From contig JAOAGV010000019.1 in assembly GCA_026415575.1 (NCBI GenBank), positions 9,038 to 54,144 on the forward strand: 45,107 nt of DNA, read 5' to 3'. Positions 10,209 through 18,342 of the stretch are shown here, piece after piece. The stretch is from Candidatus Sumerlaeia bacterium (GTDB lineage: Bacteria > Sumerlaeota > Sumerlaeia > JADFCW01). The notes below the pieces were generated by a model. The model made no database searches, was not told the origin of the DNA, and saw only the letters and a program-made list of their open reading frames with translations. Position 1 is the first letter of the stretch, and each line of letters begins with the position of its first letter. The translations under genes and the position numbers were made by a program.

Positions 10209-10334
10209 ATGGGCCGGATTACAAGATTTGCGCGGTAGATATGCGCGGTGAGAACGTTACCGCGCGGGCTGCCATTCCCTTAAAGTTCAACAGGGGGTAA
10301 CGTCTTGATAATCTTGTGAATCCTGTCTCCTTCC
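10209..10334. repeat. Degenerate ATCCTGT/AATCTTGT word repeats in the spacer before moxR
   Basis: The 175-nt spacer between the DUF4159 fusion and moxR contains GGATTACAAGATTT at about 10218-10231 and TGATAATCTTGTGAATCCTG at about 10304-10323. These are variants of one AATC(C/T)TGT word in opposite orientations. No gene is seen in the spacer. Confidence 0.4.
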
Positions 10335-10336
10335 CC

Positions 10337-13300
10337 TCAATGCGTCATGGCATAGACCACGATGTTGATGCCCATGGGATAGGACTTCTTGGCGGAGAAC
10401 TCGCGGAAATACTCTTCATCCCAGTTCTCGCGCTCCCAGCCGTCGCCAAGGTCGGTGTTGTGGCAAATGATCGCCATCAGGCGTCCCCGCTTGTCGAACA
10501 CACCGCGAAAGTGCGGGGTTTGCGCGTCCTGCCGCTCGTAAGTCAGACCCGTGCGAAGCCAGGCGTGAACCGACGGCACCTGCGGGTATTCCTTGATATC
10601 GAACACACAGTGAAAAATCTCGTGGCTCAGCGGCAGGGTCTGCATGGGATATTCTTCGGGCGGAAACACGCGGCTGAACTCGTAGGCGAAGTTCTCCCAT
10701 TCGGCCTCGCCCCAGAAATCATCCACCATCAGGAATCCGCCGCGCAGCAAATACATCCGCAGCCGCTCGACTTCCTCGTCGCTGAACACCAGCGCCCCGG
10801 GCTCGATCATGTACAAAAACGGATAGTTGAACAGTTCATCGTCGGTCAGGCGCACGACGGCGTGCTTGATCCGTCCGCGTTCGTCGCGGTTGACGCGAAT
10901 GGTGGTCAGTTCTTCCAGCCGGATGGAAAAATTGATGTCCGAGGCGTTGTAGTCGGTTTGCCAGCCGCCGCCCCAGCGGTTGCGTGCGCTATCGTAGCGC
11001 AGACGGCAGAAGGTGAAGATGTTGCCCGGAAAAATATCGCGCTGCGGCAGACCCAGCGGCGAGCCGTCCCAGCGATAGTCGTAGCCGCCGCGTCCGCGAA
11101 AACCTCGCTCGCCGCCGCGGTCATCCGGCGGCCCTCTCCGGCCGCGTTCGCCAAAGCGCGGCTGCGCCATGGCCGAAGGAAAGGGAATTGGGAAAACGCA
11201 TGCAATGGACGGGATGGACAACATGGACGGATCAAACGGCGGTGCGGAGCGGGGGGGGATAGTATGCGCAATGGGTGCGGTGGCTGCGGCTGGTGCGGCT
11301 GCCGAGGTGGTTGGGCGCCCGGCGCTGGTTTTGTCTCTTTCCACAATCCGAAGCAGCCGTTGTTGGGCTTCCCAATAGTATGGCATTTCTTCGAGCAGCC
11401 GCAGCGTGTCCTGCTTGGCCTCGTCCCATCGGTTGGCGCGGCACAGGGTGTCAATCCGCTGGAGGCGATAGTCCACAGCGCGAGGACGGTCGAGCCGGAC
11501 AAGCTGGTCGAGCAGGACGAGGGCTTTCGTGGTGCGGCCGGTTTCGCGGCAGGCTTTGAGCGCCGCCTGCCGCATCTCGATGTTGAACGGATCAACGGCC
11601 AGTGCGCGTTCGGCCATCTGAAGGACCTCTGTCGCGGCGCCGTCGGCCTCCAGAAGCAGTGCCAGTTTACGGCACGAGGCAAAGTCGGTGGCATGGCGGG
11701 CCACTTGCCGGCGCAGTGCCGCCCGCAGCTCGTCGCGCCGGTTTTGCCGCTCATACAACGCAATCAGCTGGCGCAGCGGCGACTCCTCGCCCGCGTAATC
11801 GGGAAACAGTGCATCGGCCTTTTTCAACGCCGCCTCGGCCCGATCCCATTCCGAGGCCGCGAGGGCTTCACGCGCCTCGCGCAACGCGTCGGTGAACGGC
11901 GACGGCAGCGTGCTCCACGCCTCGCGCGCCAGCGTGGCGGTCGAGGCGCGTCCGGACAGGACCGGCTTCATGCCTGCAAGGTGTCCGACTGACGGCAGAT
12001 TGTCCAGCGGCGCCATTCGCTTCTTGAATTGCGCCCGAAACTCGCCGTCCATCGTCTGGCGCGATGTCCCCGCCGCTGCCTCGAGGGCATCAAGCGTCGC
12101 GCGCCCCTTTCCAATCTGGTCCAACGCATTTCGCAGCGCTTCATGGCCGAACCGCTCGACGTAGAAGCGCACAAACTCATACGCCACCAGATAGCCGAAC
12201 ATCAGGTGGGCAATTGTCTTCGGCGTGGTAAAATACCGCTCAAGGTCCGCCAGTCCGGGAAACCCTTCGGTCTCCAAGAGGGCCTTGTGTTCGAGGCTCA
12301 GGCGCTGGCCCCACGCCGTGTCGCGCTGCGTTTCCTCGAACACCGAAATGCCCTCGGACAGCCAGCGCGGAATGCGGTTGTGCGTTTTCTGGAGCGTCAC
12401 CACGTGCACAAACTCATGCCACAGGACCGACCGCCAGTTCATTTCGCCCTTGGGCCGCGCCGACGGTGAGTCCATTGTCACCAGCCGCCCGAAACAGATC
12501 CCCAGATGGCCGACACTGCCCGGCAGGCCGACCGACCGCACCATGAAGTCGTCGTGGTTGTCGAAAATCTGCACGCGCACCGGCGTTTCCAACTCGACGC
12601 CGTATTTTTGCGAATAAACTCGATGGGCTTCGTCGAGAAGCGCAAAAGCGTCGTCGGCCAACAGATACGCCTCGCTGCGCGGCAGTTGCAGGGCAAACGG
12701 TCCGCGCTCGATCTGCTCGAACCGCTTCAGCGAATCAAGCAGGTTGAGCATGTTGAATACCGTCACATTGTAGCGGTCGGCCTCGAACGCTTTTTCGAGC
12801 TGGCGCCGGCCCTCGTCCTCCTCGCCCAGCCGCAGCAGATCGAACGCATAGAGCGCGCGCGCCGCGATATCGTCGGGGTCAATTTCGAGCGCGCGACGGT
12901 GAAAGTCTGCCGCCTCGCGGAACCGGTAGTGTCGCGAAGCAATCCGGCCCGGCGTGCTGAACACTTCCGACCCGTATGGGTTGATGCGAAGCGCCCGCGC
13001 CTGCGTCAGCGTCAGCGACGTTGCGTTGTCCAGCAAAAACCACGCCGCCGCCTGAAGCGACAACATCCGCAAACTGTTGGGATTGATCGTGAGGGCGGCA
13101 TCAATCAGCCGGAGCGCTTCTGCGGCTTTCCCGACATCGAGGGCCTGCTCGATTTGGATCGCGCGCGCGCGGGGATGATTCGGATTCAGCGCCAAGAGCC
13201 GCTCGAGGCACGGCTCCAACCGTGCGTCGGCCGACTTCCAGTAGCATTCGGCCAGACCGGCCAGCGCCGCCTGGTTCTCCGGCTCGATCTTCAGCGCCTT

Positions 13301-13918
13301 TTCATAATACTCCGCCGCCAGCTGATAGTCCCACTTGCGAAAGGCGAGGTCGCCCGCCGCAATGAACCCGGGCGCATAGTCCGGGGCATTTTCCATCACC
13401 CAGCCGTATAGGGAGTTCAGAATGATCTTGGGATTCTGGCCCTGCAGCTCGGCGATTCGCCCCTGGGTCAGAACCAGTTCGCCCGAAAGCGAATAGCGCA
13501 TGAGAATGCGCGCGCGTTCGGCGGCGCGGCCCAACGTCTGCAAATAGTCGTCCTTGCGCCCGCGCTCGCGATACAGCAGGGCCAGACGCAGCAAATAGAC
13601 GGGCGAGGAATACCGGCTCTCTATGCGTTCCAAGTCCGCAATGGCCTCGTCCAGCCGGCCGGTTTCATAGAGCAACTCGGCGCGGTCGGCCGACCACTTG
13701 ACCGGCTGCGGCATGCCCTGCTCTTTGATCAGGGCATCGAGACTTTGGAGCGCCTTTGCGTACTCGCCCCGGCGCCAAAGAGTCAGATAGTCTTTGGACA
13801 GATCATCAAAGGTGCTTGCGGCAAGGGCAGGCAGACAGGCAGCCCACAACGCCAACACAGGCAGACGCCGCACGGCAATGATGAACACGTCCCGGATGAC
13901 GCGGCTTGCCATTTTCAT
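10337..13918 (-). CDS. Exported TPR / gluzincin metallopeptidase fused to DUF4159 domain
   Basis: Predicted 1193 aa from the ATG at 13918 (a GTG at 13960 is also possible). A signal peptide follows the start (basic RVIRDV, hydrophobic core, LAASTF cleavage). TPR-like helices fill residues about 35-400. The zincin motif H501-E-F-V-H505 with E522 sixteen residues on (WLSEG) fits the peptidase MA clan, and more TPRs follow. From about residue 940 to the end there is a DUF4159 domain (FTFCRLRYD, then GGFLMVDDFWG). DUF4159 is usually a separate exported protein encoded next to MoxR/BatA. The join, roughly residues 855-930 (11150-11350), is proline/alanine/serine low complexity and contains a tandem ATGGACnnn repeat, with an internal signal-peptide-like segment ending SAMAQ. 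It may be two genes fused by loss of a stop. The hydrolase substrate is unknown. Confidence 0.85.
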   Translation of the reverse strand: MKMASRVIRDVFIIAVRRLPVLALWAACLPALAASTFDDLSKDYLTLWRRGEYAKALQSLDALIKEQGMPQPVKWSADRAELLYETGRLDEAIADLERIESRYSSPVYLLRLALLYRERGRKDDYLQTLGRAAERARILMRYSLSGELVLTQGRIAELQGQNPKIILNSLYGWVMENAPDYAPGFIAAGDLAFRKWDYQLAAEYYEKALKIEPENQAALAGLAECYWKSADARLEPCLERLLALNPNHPRARAIQIEQALDVGKAAEALRLIDAALTINPNSLRMLSLQAAAWFLLDNATSLTLTQARALRINPYGSEVFSTPGRIASRHYRFREAADFHRRALEIDPDDIAARALYAFDLLRLGEEDEGRRQLEKAFEADRYNVTVFNMLNLLDSLKRFEQIERGPFALQLPRSEAYLLADDAFALLDEAHRVYSQKYGVELETPVRVQIFDNHDDFMVRSVGLPGSVGHLGICFGRLVTMDSPSARPKGEMNWRSVLWHEFVHVVTLQKTHNRIPRWLSEGISVFEETQRDTAWGQRLSLEHKALLETEGFPGLADLERYFTTPKTIAHLMFGYLVAYEFVRFYVERFGHEALRNALDQIGKGRATLDALEAAAGTSRQTMDGEFRAQFKKRMAPLDNLPSVGHLAGMKPVLSGRASTATLAREAWSTLPSPFTDALREAREALAASEWDRAEAALKKADALFPDYAGEESPLRQLIALYERQNRRDELRAALRRQVARHATDFASCRKLALLLEADGAATEVLQMAERALAVDPFNIEMRQAALKACRETGRTTKALVLLDQLVRLDRPRAVDYRLQRIDTLCRANRWDEAKQDTLRLLEEMPYYWEAQQRLLRIVERDKTSAGRPTTSAAAPAAATAPIAHTIPPRSAPPFDPSMLSIPSIACVFPIPFPSAMAQPRFGERGRRGPPDDRGGERGFRGRGGYDYRWDGSPLGLPQRDIFPGNIFTFCRLRYDSARNRWGGGWQTDYNASDINFSIRLEELTTIRVNRDERGRIKHAVVRLTDDELFNYPFLYMIEPGALVFSDEEVERLRMYLLRGGFLMVDDFWGEAEWENFAYEFSRVFPPEEYPMQTLPLSHEIFHCVFDIKEYPQVPSVHAWLRTGLTYERQDAQTPHFRGVFDKRGRLMAIICHNTDLGDGWERENWDEEYFREFSAKKSYPMGINIVVYAMTH
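11205..11231 (+). repeat. Three tandem ATGGACnnn 9-mers at a domain junction
   Basis: ATGGACGGG, ATGGACAAC and ATGGACGGA stand in perfect tandem. They lie antisense inside the linker of the peptidase-DUF4159 gene, where they encode SMLSIPSI-like residues. The same word family, degenerate and in the opposite orientation, occurs at 29471-29497 in true spacer DNA, so this part of the linker probably descends from intergenic sequence. Confidence 0.65.
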
Positions 13919-13976
13919 CACAACGCCTTGAAACGCGCCCAAACTTCTCCCCTCCGGCACGTTTCCCTACCTCAAC

Positions 13977-14006
13977 CATATAGAAGGAACGACCTGTGCG
14001 TGTCAA
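13977..14006 (-). promoter_or_regulatory. Sigma-70-type promoter of the MoxR/DUF4159 operon
   Basis: Read on the minus strand, TTGACA (14006-14001) is followed after 18 bases by TATATG (13982-13977). The -35 matches the consensus fully and the -10 at four of six positions. The expected transcription start near 13970 would leave about a 50-nt leader before the ATG at 13918, which also argues against the GTG at 13960 as the main start. No other equally good promoter was noticed inside the following 14 kb, consistent with a single long transcript. Confidence 0.55.
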
Positions 14007-14112
14007 TCCTTTTACTCGCCTCACGGGCATCCAAGCGTAACGTATTCTTTGGCAGTGGGAAACTTTACAGGAAATCGGCGAAGGGGGATGAGGGTGGGGT
14101 GGAATAGCGTGC

Positions 14113-14138
14113 GGTCGGCATGGAAGCCGACCCTCCAT
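14113..14138 (-). repeat. 26-bp hairpin repeat element, copy 1
   Basis: GGTCGGC (14113-14119), a six-base loop and GCCGACC (14126-14132) form a perfect 7-bp stem, followed by CTCCAT. The reverse complement of the 26 bases matches 40822-40847 at all but two positions. A second small hairpin (ACGCC-GTGT-GGCGT, 14145-14158) follows. The element lies in the non-coding spacer between the two divergent operons and has no U-tract, so I treat it as a dispersed repeat and not as a terminator. Confidence 0.65.
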
Positions 14139-14238
14139 GGTGGGACGCCGTGTGGCGTTGGTTTGGGAGCCAGTGGGCGCAAATGGTGCTAATAAAGTCC
14201 ATTTCTGGATTTTTATCTATTTATACTAGAAATAATGT

Positions 14239-14269
14239 TTGACAACCCATACAAAAGAATGATTATAAA
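14239..14269 (+). promoter_or_regulatory. Promoter of the GntR/LacI regulator-nucleoside kinase operon
   Basis: TTGACA (14239-14244) and TATAAA (14264-14269) are separated by 19 bases. They lie in an island (about 14185-14310) that is visibly AT-rich against the high-GC surroundings. The start of transcription would be near 14276, about 55 nt before the ATG at 14330. The spacer is 1-2 bases longer than optimal, which is common for regulated promoters. Confidence 0.5.
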
Positions 14270-14280
14270 CACATTTGAAA

Positions 14281-14296
14281 GGCCCATGTATGGCCC
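14281..14296. promoter_or_regulatory. Candidate operator palindrome just downstream of the promoter
   Basis: GGCCCATGTATGGCCC is an inverted repeat of two 7-base arms around a central GT with six of seven positions pairing. It begins about 5 bases after the predicted transcription start, a position where a bound repressor would block transcription. GntR-type DNA-binding domains recognise palindromes of about this size, so autoregulation by the adjacent regulator is plausible. This is inference from position and symmetry only. Confidence 0.4.
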
Positions 14297-14329
14297 GTTG
14301 AATAGTAGATATTCTTGGCGGAGGCTCCA

Positions 14330-15409
14330 ATGCCGGATCTCCATCTCGAATCTCCCGTTCCTCTCTACCGCCAAATGGGCGACATCTTGAAAAAAGAAAT
14401 CGAGTCGCAAGGCCTTGCCCCCGGCGCGCGACTTCCAACCGAAAAAGAACTGGCCGAACGCTTCAAAGTTAGCCTAATCACCGTTCGCGGCTGTATCAGC
14501 GAACTGGTTCGCGAGGGCATTCTCATCCGACGGCAAGGCCGGGGAACTTTCGTCGCCTCGCGCAAACCGAAAGTTACCCAGCTTATCATGGCTATTGTGC
14601 CCGATATTACCGACTATTTCTGTGCCCGATTCATTACCGGCGTTCAGGCTGTTTGCGCCCAGTTTGGCTACGAGCTGATCACGGTCAGTTCCCATGATCA
14701 TGCCCAGACCGAGCGCAATCTGCTCGACCGTGCTTCCGCCCGTGGCGTCGAGGGTTTGATTATCGTCACCGGGCGCGGGTCGTTTGCCAATGGCCACTTG
14801 GTCGGAAACCGTCTGTTCGTTCCGTTGGTGATAGTGGATTCCTACCATCCCAGCGTCGAGGCGGATTTTTTTTATACCAATGACGTGGTGGGGGCTTATG
14901 AAGCTACACATCATTTGATTCAAGCCGGCTACCGTCGAATTGGGCATCTCATGGGCCCGCGGGGGCATTTTCTGGCCGAACTGCGCCTCCATGGCTATCG
15001 GCGTGCCATGCGCGAAACCGGTATTGCGGTGGACAATAAATGGATTGCCGAAGCCGGGATGACTGCCGAGGCCGGCTATCACGCATTGAATGCCCTCCTG
15101 CGGCAAGACATTACGATTGACGCCGTCTTTGCGTATAATGACATGGTAGCCCTTGGCGCCCTCCGCGCTTTGGCTGAAATCGGCCGGCGCGTCCCGCAAG
15201 ACTTTGGCCTCGCCGGCTATGGCAACCACCACGTGGCCGGCTATCTCCAGCCCCCGTTGACCACTGTGGATTGCGATCTCGAGGGCGTCGGCCGCAAGGT
15301 GGGGCAACGTCTTTTGGCGCGCATCCGCGACGAAGTGCGCGGCAGCGAATTGCTGAAAGAAATCCTCCCCGTCCGGTTGGTCGCCGGCGGGACAGCGCGA
15401 GGTGCCTGA
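14330..15409 (+). CDS. GntR-HTH / LacI-type ligand-binding transcriptional regulator
   Basis: Predicted 359 aa. The ATG at 14330 is preceded by GGAGG five bases upstream. Residues about 8-75 form a GntR-type winged helix (PLYRQMGDILKKEI, then RLPTEKELAERF and the wing GRGTFVA). Residues about 85-355 are a periplasmic-binding-protein-like domain as in LacI/AraR, with AVFAYNDMVALGALRAL and GYGNHHVAGYLQPPLTTVD. This hybrid architecture is that of Bacillus AraR and is common in Verrucomicrobia/Lentisphaerae-type genomes, usually sensing sugars or nucleosides. Its last base is the first base of the downstream kinase start (TGATG), so the two are co-translated. The effector is unknown; the partner suggests a nucleoside or a related metabolite. 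Confidence 0.92.
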   Translation: MPDLHLESPVPLYRQMGDILKKEIESQGLAPGARLPTEKELAERFKVSLITVRGCISELVREGILIRRQGRGTFVASRKPKVTQLIMAIVPDITDYFCARFITGVQAVCAQFGYELITVSSHDHAQTERNLLDRASARGVEGLIIVTGRGSFANGHLVGNRLFVPLVIVDSYHPSVEADFFYTNDVVGAYEATHHLIQAGYRRIGHLMGPRGHFLAELRLHGYRRAMRETGIAVDNKWIAEAGMTAEAGYHALNALLRQDITIDAVFAYNDMVALGALRALAEIGRRVPQDFGLAGYGNHHVAGYLQPPLTTVDCDLEGVGRKVGQRLLARIRDEVRGSELLKEILPVRLVAGGTARGA

Positions 15410-17109
15410 TGAAAACCGTGAAGGCAAAGCGTCGGAGCAAGGTGCAGATCGCTGTCGAAAACAAGCAGGAATGCCTGGTGGAGAAGGGCACCACTGTTGG
15501 CCGTGTCGCCGAAATGCTCGGCCGCGCCATCGGTCTGGACGTCTGCGCCGCCTTTCTCGACAATCGCATCGTAGACCTGCACACCCGGATTGATCAAACC
15601 GGCCGGCTGAATTTCATCGGCTTGGGTTCGCGCGACGGCAACCGCATGTACCAGCGCAGCCTCTGCTTTGTACTCCTCGCCGCCGTCCGCGATGTCTATC
15701 CCGACCTCAAGCTGGTGATTCACCACTCGCTGTGCAAGGGGCTTTACTGCGAATTGCGCGCCGACCGCTACCGCCAAGTCGAGCACGTTACGCTCACGCA
15801 GGCTGACCTCGACAAGATCGAACGCCGCATGCGGGAGATAATTGCGGCCGACCTGCCGTTTGTGCGCGAGGAAGTCTCGCTGGACGAAGCGCGCCGCATC
15901 TTCCAGAAAATGGATCATCCCGAAAAAGCCGCTCTCCTGCGCTATCGCAAGGATACGCGGATCAGTCTTTATCAATGCGGGCGGCATCGCGAACACTTCT
16001 GCGGCTATCTCCTGCCGCGCACGGGGCTTGTCCAGCATTTCGAGCTGAAACTCTATCCCCCCGGCTTCATCCTGCGCCATCCGGAACCCAGCCGCCCCGA
16101 CCAAGTGCCGCCCTTCGAGGACAACCCCAAACTGTTCCGGGTGTTTCTCGAATACGGCCAGTGGTGCGAAATTCTCGGCCTCGATACCGTCTCCGGCTTG
16201 AATGAGGTCGTGGCCGCCGGCGGCATCTCGGAGTTCATCAAGATCGCCGAGGCGCTCCATGAGAAAAAGATCGCCCAGATTGCCGACATGATCAAAGAAA
16301 GTCCGACGCATCCGCAAGTCATACTGGTTGCCGGCCCGTCGGCCTCGGGCAAAACAACGTCGGCCAAGCGGCTGGCCATTCAGCTGCGCGTCAACGGCTA
16401 TCGGCCCCTGCTGATCTCGCTGGACGACTATTTCTTCGACCGGTCGAAAACGCCCCGCGACGAAACCGGCCAACTCGACTTCGAGGTGCTCGAAGCCATA
16501 GACGTGGACCTGTTCAACCAGCAGCTGCGGCAGTTGCTGTCAGGCAAGACCGTGGTGTTGCCGCGTTACAGTTTCCACACCGGCAAGCGCGGCCGCGGGC
16601 GTGCCGTCTCGATTCGCCCCGGCGATCTCATTATTGTCGAGGGGATTCATGCATTTAACCGGTCGCTGACCAACGCCATTCCCGAAGGCCTGAAGTTCAA
16701 GGTCTATATCAGCGCCCTGACGCAATTGAACCTCGACAGTCTCAACCGTGTTTCGACCTCGGATACGCGCTTGATCCGGCGCATTGTGCGCGACTGTCAC
16801 TCGCGCGGCTACGACGCGGCCGAAACGCTGGCCCGCTGGCCGTCGGTCCGGCGCGGCGAAGAACGCGGCATCTTCCCTTATCAGGAAGACGCCGATGCCA
16901 TCTTCAACTCGGCACTGGTCTATGAGTATTCCGCTCTCAAGCCCTATGCCGAAAAGGCCCTGCGTACGGTCAACCGCAAGAGCGAGGTATTCAGCGAGGC
17001 CAGCCGCCTTTTGTACTTGCTCTCGTACTTTCTGCCGATTGAATCGCGCGACATTCCGCCGTCGTCCATCCTGCGCGAGTTTATCGGCGGAAGCATCTTT
17101 GCGGGCTGA
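15409..17109 (+). CDS. TGS-domain nucleoside (uridine) kinase family protein
   Basis: Predicted 566 aa. The ATG at 15409 overlaps the regulator's TGA by one base. The N-terminus (to about residue 70) resembles the TGS/ubiquitin-like domain of threonyl-tRNA synthetase, followed by an SAD-like region to about 230. A PRK/uridine kinase domain follows, with the P-loop GPSASGKT at residues 309-316, SLDDYF further on, and VEGIHAFN as the Walker B region. This three-part plan is that of the long 'nucleoside kinase' family found in Thermotogae, Firmicutes and others, whose length is about 550 aa. Expected activity is phosphorylation of uridine/cytidine or a related nucleoside in the cytoplasm; the true substrate is not established from sequence. 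Confidence 0.9.
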   Translation: MKTVKAKRRSKVQIAVENKQECLVEKGTTVGRVAEMLGRAIGLDVCAAFLDNRIVDLHTRIDQTGRLNFIGLGSRDGNRMYQRSLCFVLLAAVRDVYPDLKLVIHHSLCKGLYCELRADRYRQVEHVTLTQADLDKIERRMREIIAADLPFVREEVSLDEARRIFQKMDHPEKAALLRYRKDTRISLYQCGRHREHFCGYLLPRTGLVQHFELKLYPPGFILRHPEPSRPDQVPPFEDNPKLFRVFLEYGQWCEILGLDTVSGLNEVVAAGGISEFIKIAEALHEKKIAQIADMIKESPTHPQVILVAGPSASGKTTSAKRLAIQLRVNGYRPLLISLDDYFFDRSKTPRDETGQLDFEVLEAIDVDLFNQQLRQLLSGKTVVLPRYSFHTGKRGRGRAVSIRPGDLIIVEGIHAFNRSLTNAIPEGLKFKVYISALTQLNLDSLNRVSTSDTRLIRRIVRDCHSRGYDAAETLARWPSVRRGEERGIFPYQEDADAIFNSALVYEYSALKPYAEKALRTVNRKSEVFSEASRLLYLLSYFLPIESRDIPPSSILREFIGGSIFAG

Positions 17110-17218
17110 GCCGCCGGCTGCGATTCGGTTGACAAAGCCGGTCCGATCCCGTCAGCATCCGGTTGAGCCCGATTTGAACAATCACAAGAACAGTCTATCG
17201 CGTCAGGAGGAAAACGAA

Positions 17219-17419
17219 ATGTCGGAATGTCCCTCGATGAAGAAAAACAAGGCGTTTTGCACCTGCACCTATGAGCCGTGCGAGCGCAAGGGCCGGTGTT
17301 GTGAATGCATCCAGTATCACTGGTCGCGCAAGCAAGTGCCCGGCTGCATGTTTCCGCCGGAGGTCGAGCGCATGTATGACCGGTCGCTGAAGCGCTTTTT
17401 GCAGTGCCATCAGGCTTAG
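17219..17419 (+). CDS. Small cysteine-rich protein (DUF6485-like)
   Basis: Predicted 66 aa from the ATG at 17219, preceded by CAGGAGG with good spacing. It contains nine cysteines (residues 4, 14, 16, 21, 27, 28, 30, 43 and 63) in patterns such as CTC and CCEC. This resembles the DUF6485 family of small conserved cysteine-rich proteins. The cysteine density implies a zinc or Fe-S site. There is no signal peptide. It stands 109 nt downstream of the kinase on the same strand and could be on that transcript or separate. Function is unknown. Confidence 0.8.
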   Translation: MSECPSMKKNKAFCTCTYEPCERKGRCCECIQYHWSRKQVPGCMFPPEVERMYDRSLKRFLQCHQA

Positions 17420-17501
17420 CCGTGCCTCAAGTCAAGAACGGGGAAAGTGGAGTTGCGGCAGCACGCAATTAACGCTTTGGTGTGCCGGTTGTAGTTTAAC
17501 T

Positions 17502-17521
17502 CTGACTTTCTTGTGAGTCAG
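17502..17521. other. Small hairpin in the spacer before the LemA operon
   Basis: CTGACT and AGTCAG form a perfect 6-bp stem around an 8-base loop. There is no T-run, so terminator activity is doubtful. The rest of the 230-nt spacer (17420-17649) holds no convincing gene; a 65-codon frame there has no Shine-Dalgarno and resembles nothing I know. Confidence 0.25.
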
Positions 17522-17649
17522 CCCCGCGTCAGTCGGTCAGTTTTTAGTGTTGGGCGTGTGGGCCTTCGTGACAGTGGGAAAGAATACAGCAAACTGAAAT
17601 TTGAAGGACAGGCAGTTTTCATCGAAAACAGCATCAGGAAGTCGGACGC

Positions 17650-18342
17650 GTGGGCGAAGCAGCTCCTTTCATCTTTTTCGTTCTGTTTGCTGCAGGGATT
17701 GTGGCAATAATCCTCTTCGCCATTCGTCAAGCCGCCAAGCGCCGGGCGGCATGGGCGGAGCTGGCCGCAAGGTTGGGGTGCACATATTACGCAGAAGACC
17801 CCCATAACATTCCGGAATCGCATCCCCACGCGTTGTTTCACCGTGGGTTTGGCCGCCACGCCTATAATGCCATCGAAGGCCGGGTTGAAAACCGCGACGT
17901 TCTTTGTTTCGACTACTTGTATAAAGAGCGACACGGTTCGGGCAAAAATCGCCGCACCGAGACATATCACTTTACCTGCCTGCTCATGCGCCCGCCGGTA
18001 GCTTTCCAGCCGCTGTTCATTCGACCCGAAACGTTTCTGGACCGTATCGGCGAATTTATCGGTTTCGACGACATAGACTTCGAGTCCGATGAATTCAGCC
18101 GCCGCTTTCATGTGAAGTGTGCCGACAAAAAATTCGCCTATGATATTCTGCATCCGCGCGCCATGGAACTTCTCCTCGATTGTGGAAAAATCCACATTGA
18201 AGCCCAAGGCGATTCGATCCTGTTTTACTACACCGGCAGGCTGTCGCTGCCCGACAAGGTCGAGGCGCTCATCCGCGCAGGGGTTCAGTTCGTCGGCATG
18301 ATCCCCAATTATCTGATCGCGGGGCAGACAGGAGGCCGCTGA
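17650..18342 (+). CDS. Membrane-anchored protein paired with LemA (DUF3137-like)
   Basis: Predicted 230 aa, starting at a GTG (17650). One N-terminal membrane helix covers about residues 6-26 (FIFFVLFAAGIVAIILFA), followed by a basic stop-transfer and a soluble cytoplasmic domain of about 200 residues with FSRRFHVKCADKKFAYDILHP and a short YYTGRL strand. The pattern fits the DUF3137-like soluble domains found next to LemA genes. It shares one base with the lemA start (TGATG), indicating strict co-translation. The function is unknown; it probably forms a membrane complex with LemA. Confidence 0.75.
   Translation: MGEAAPFIFFVLFAAGIVAIILFAIRQAAKRRAAWAELAARLGCTYYAEDPHNIPESHPHALFHRGFGRHAYNAIEGRVENRDVLCFDYLYKERHGSGKNRRTETYHFTCLLMRPPVAFQPLFIRPETFLDRIGEFIGFDDIDFESDEFSRRFHVKCADKKFAYDILHPRAMELLLDCGKIHIEAQGDSILFYYTGRLSLPDKVEALIRAGVQFVGMIPNYLIAGQTGGR

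Noticed and set aside
10316-11992. 558-codon plus-strand frame opposite the DUF4159 fusion
   Set aside because: Antisense shadow; the minus-strand frame has the DUF4159 and TPR motifs.
14201-14233. ATTTCT...AGAAAT inverted repeat upstream of the regulator promoter
   Set aside because: Six-base arms 21 bases apart in AT-rich DNA are likely by chance; the palindrome at 14281-14296 is better placed.
17513-17710. 65-codon plus-strand frame before the LemA operon
   Set aside because: No ribosome site, overlaps the GTG start region of the membrane protein in another frame.
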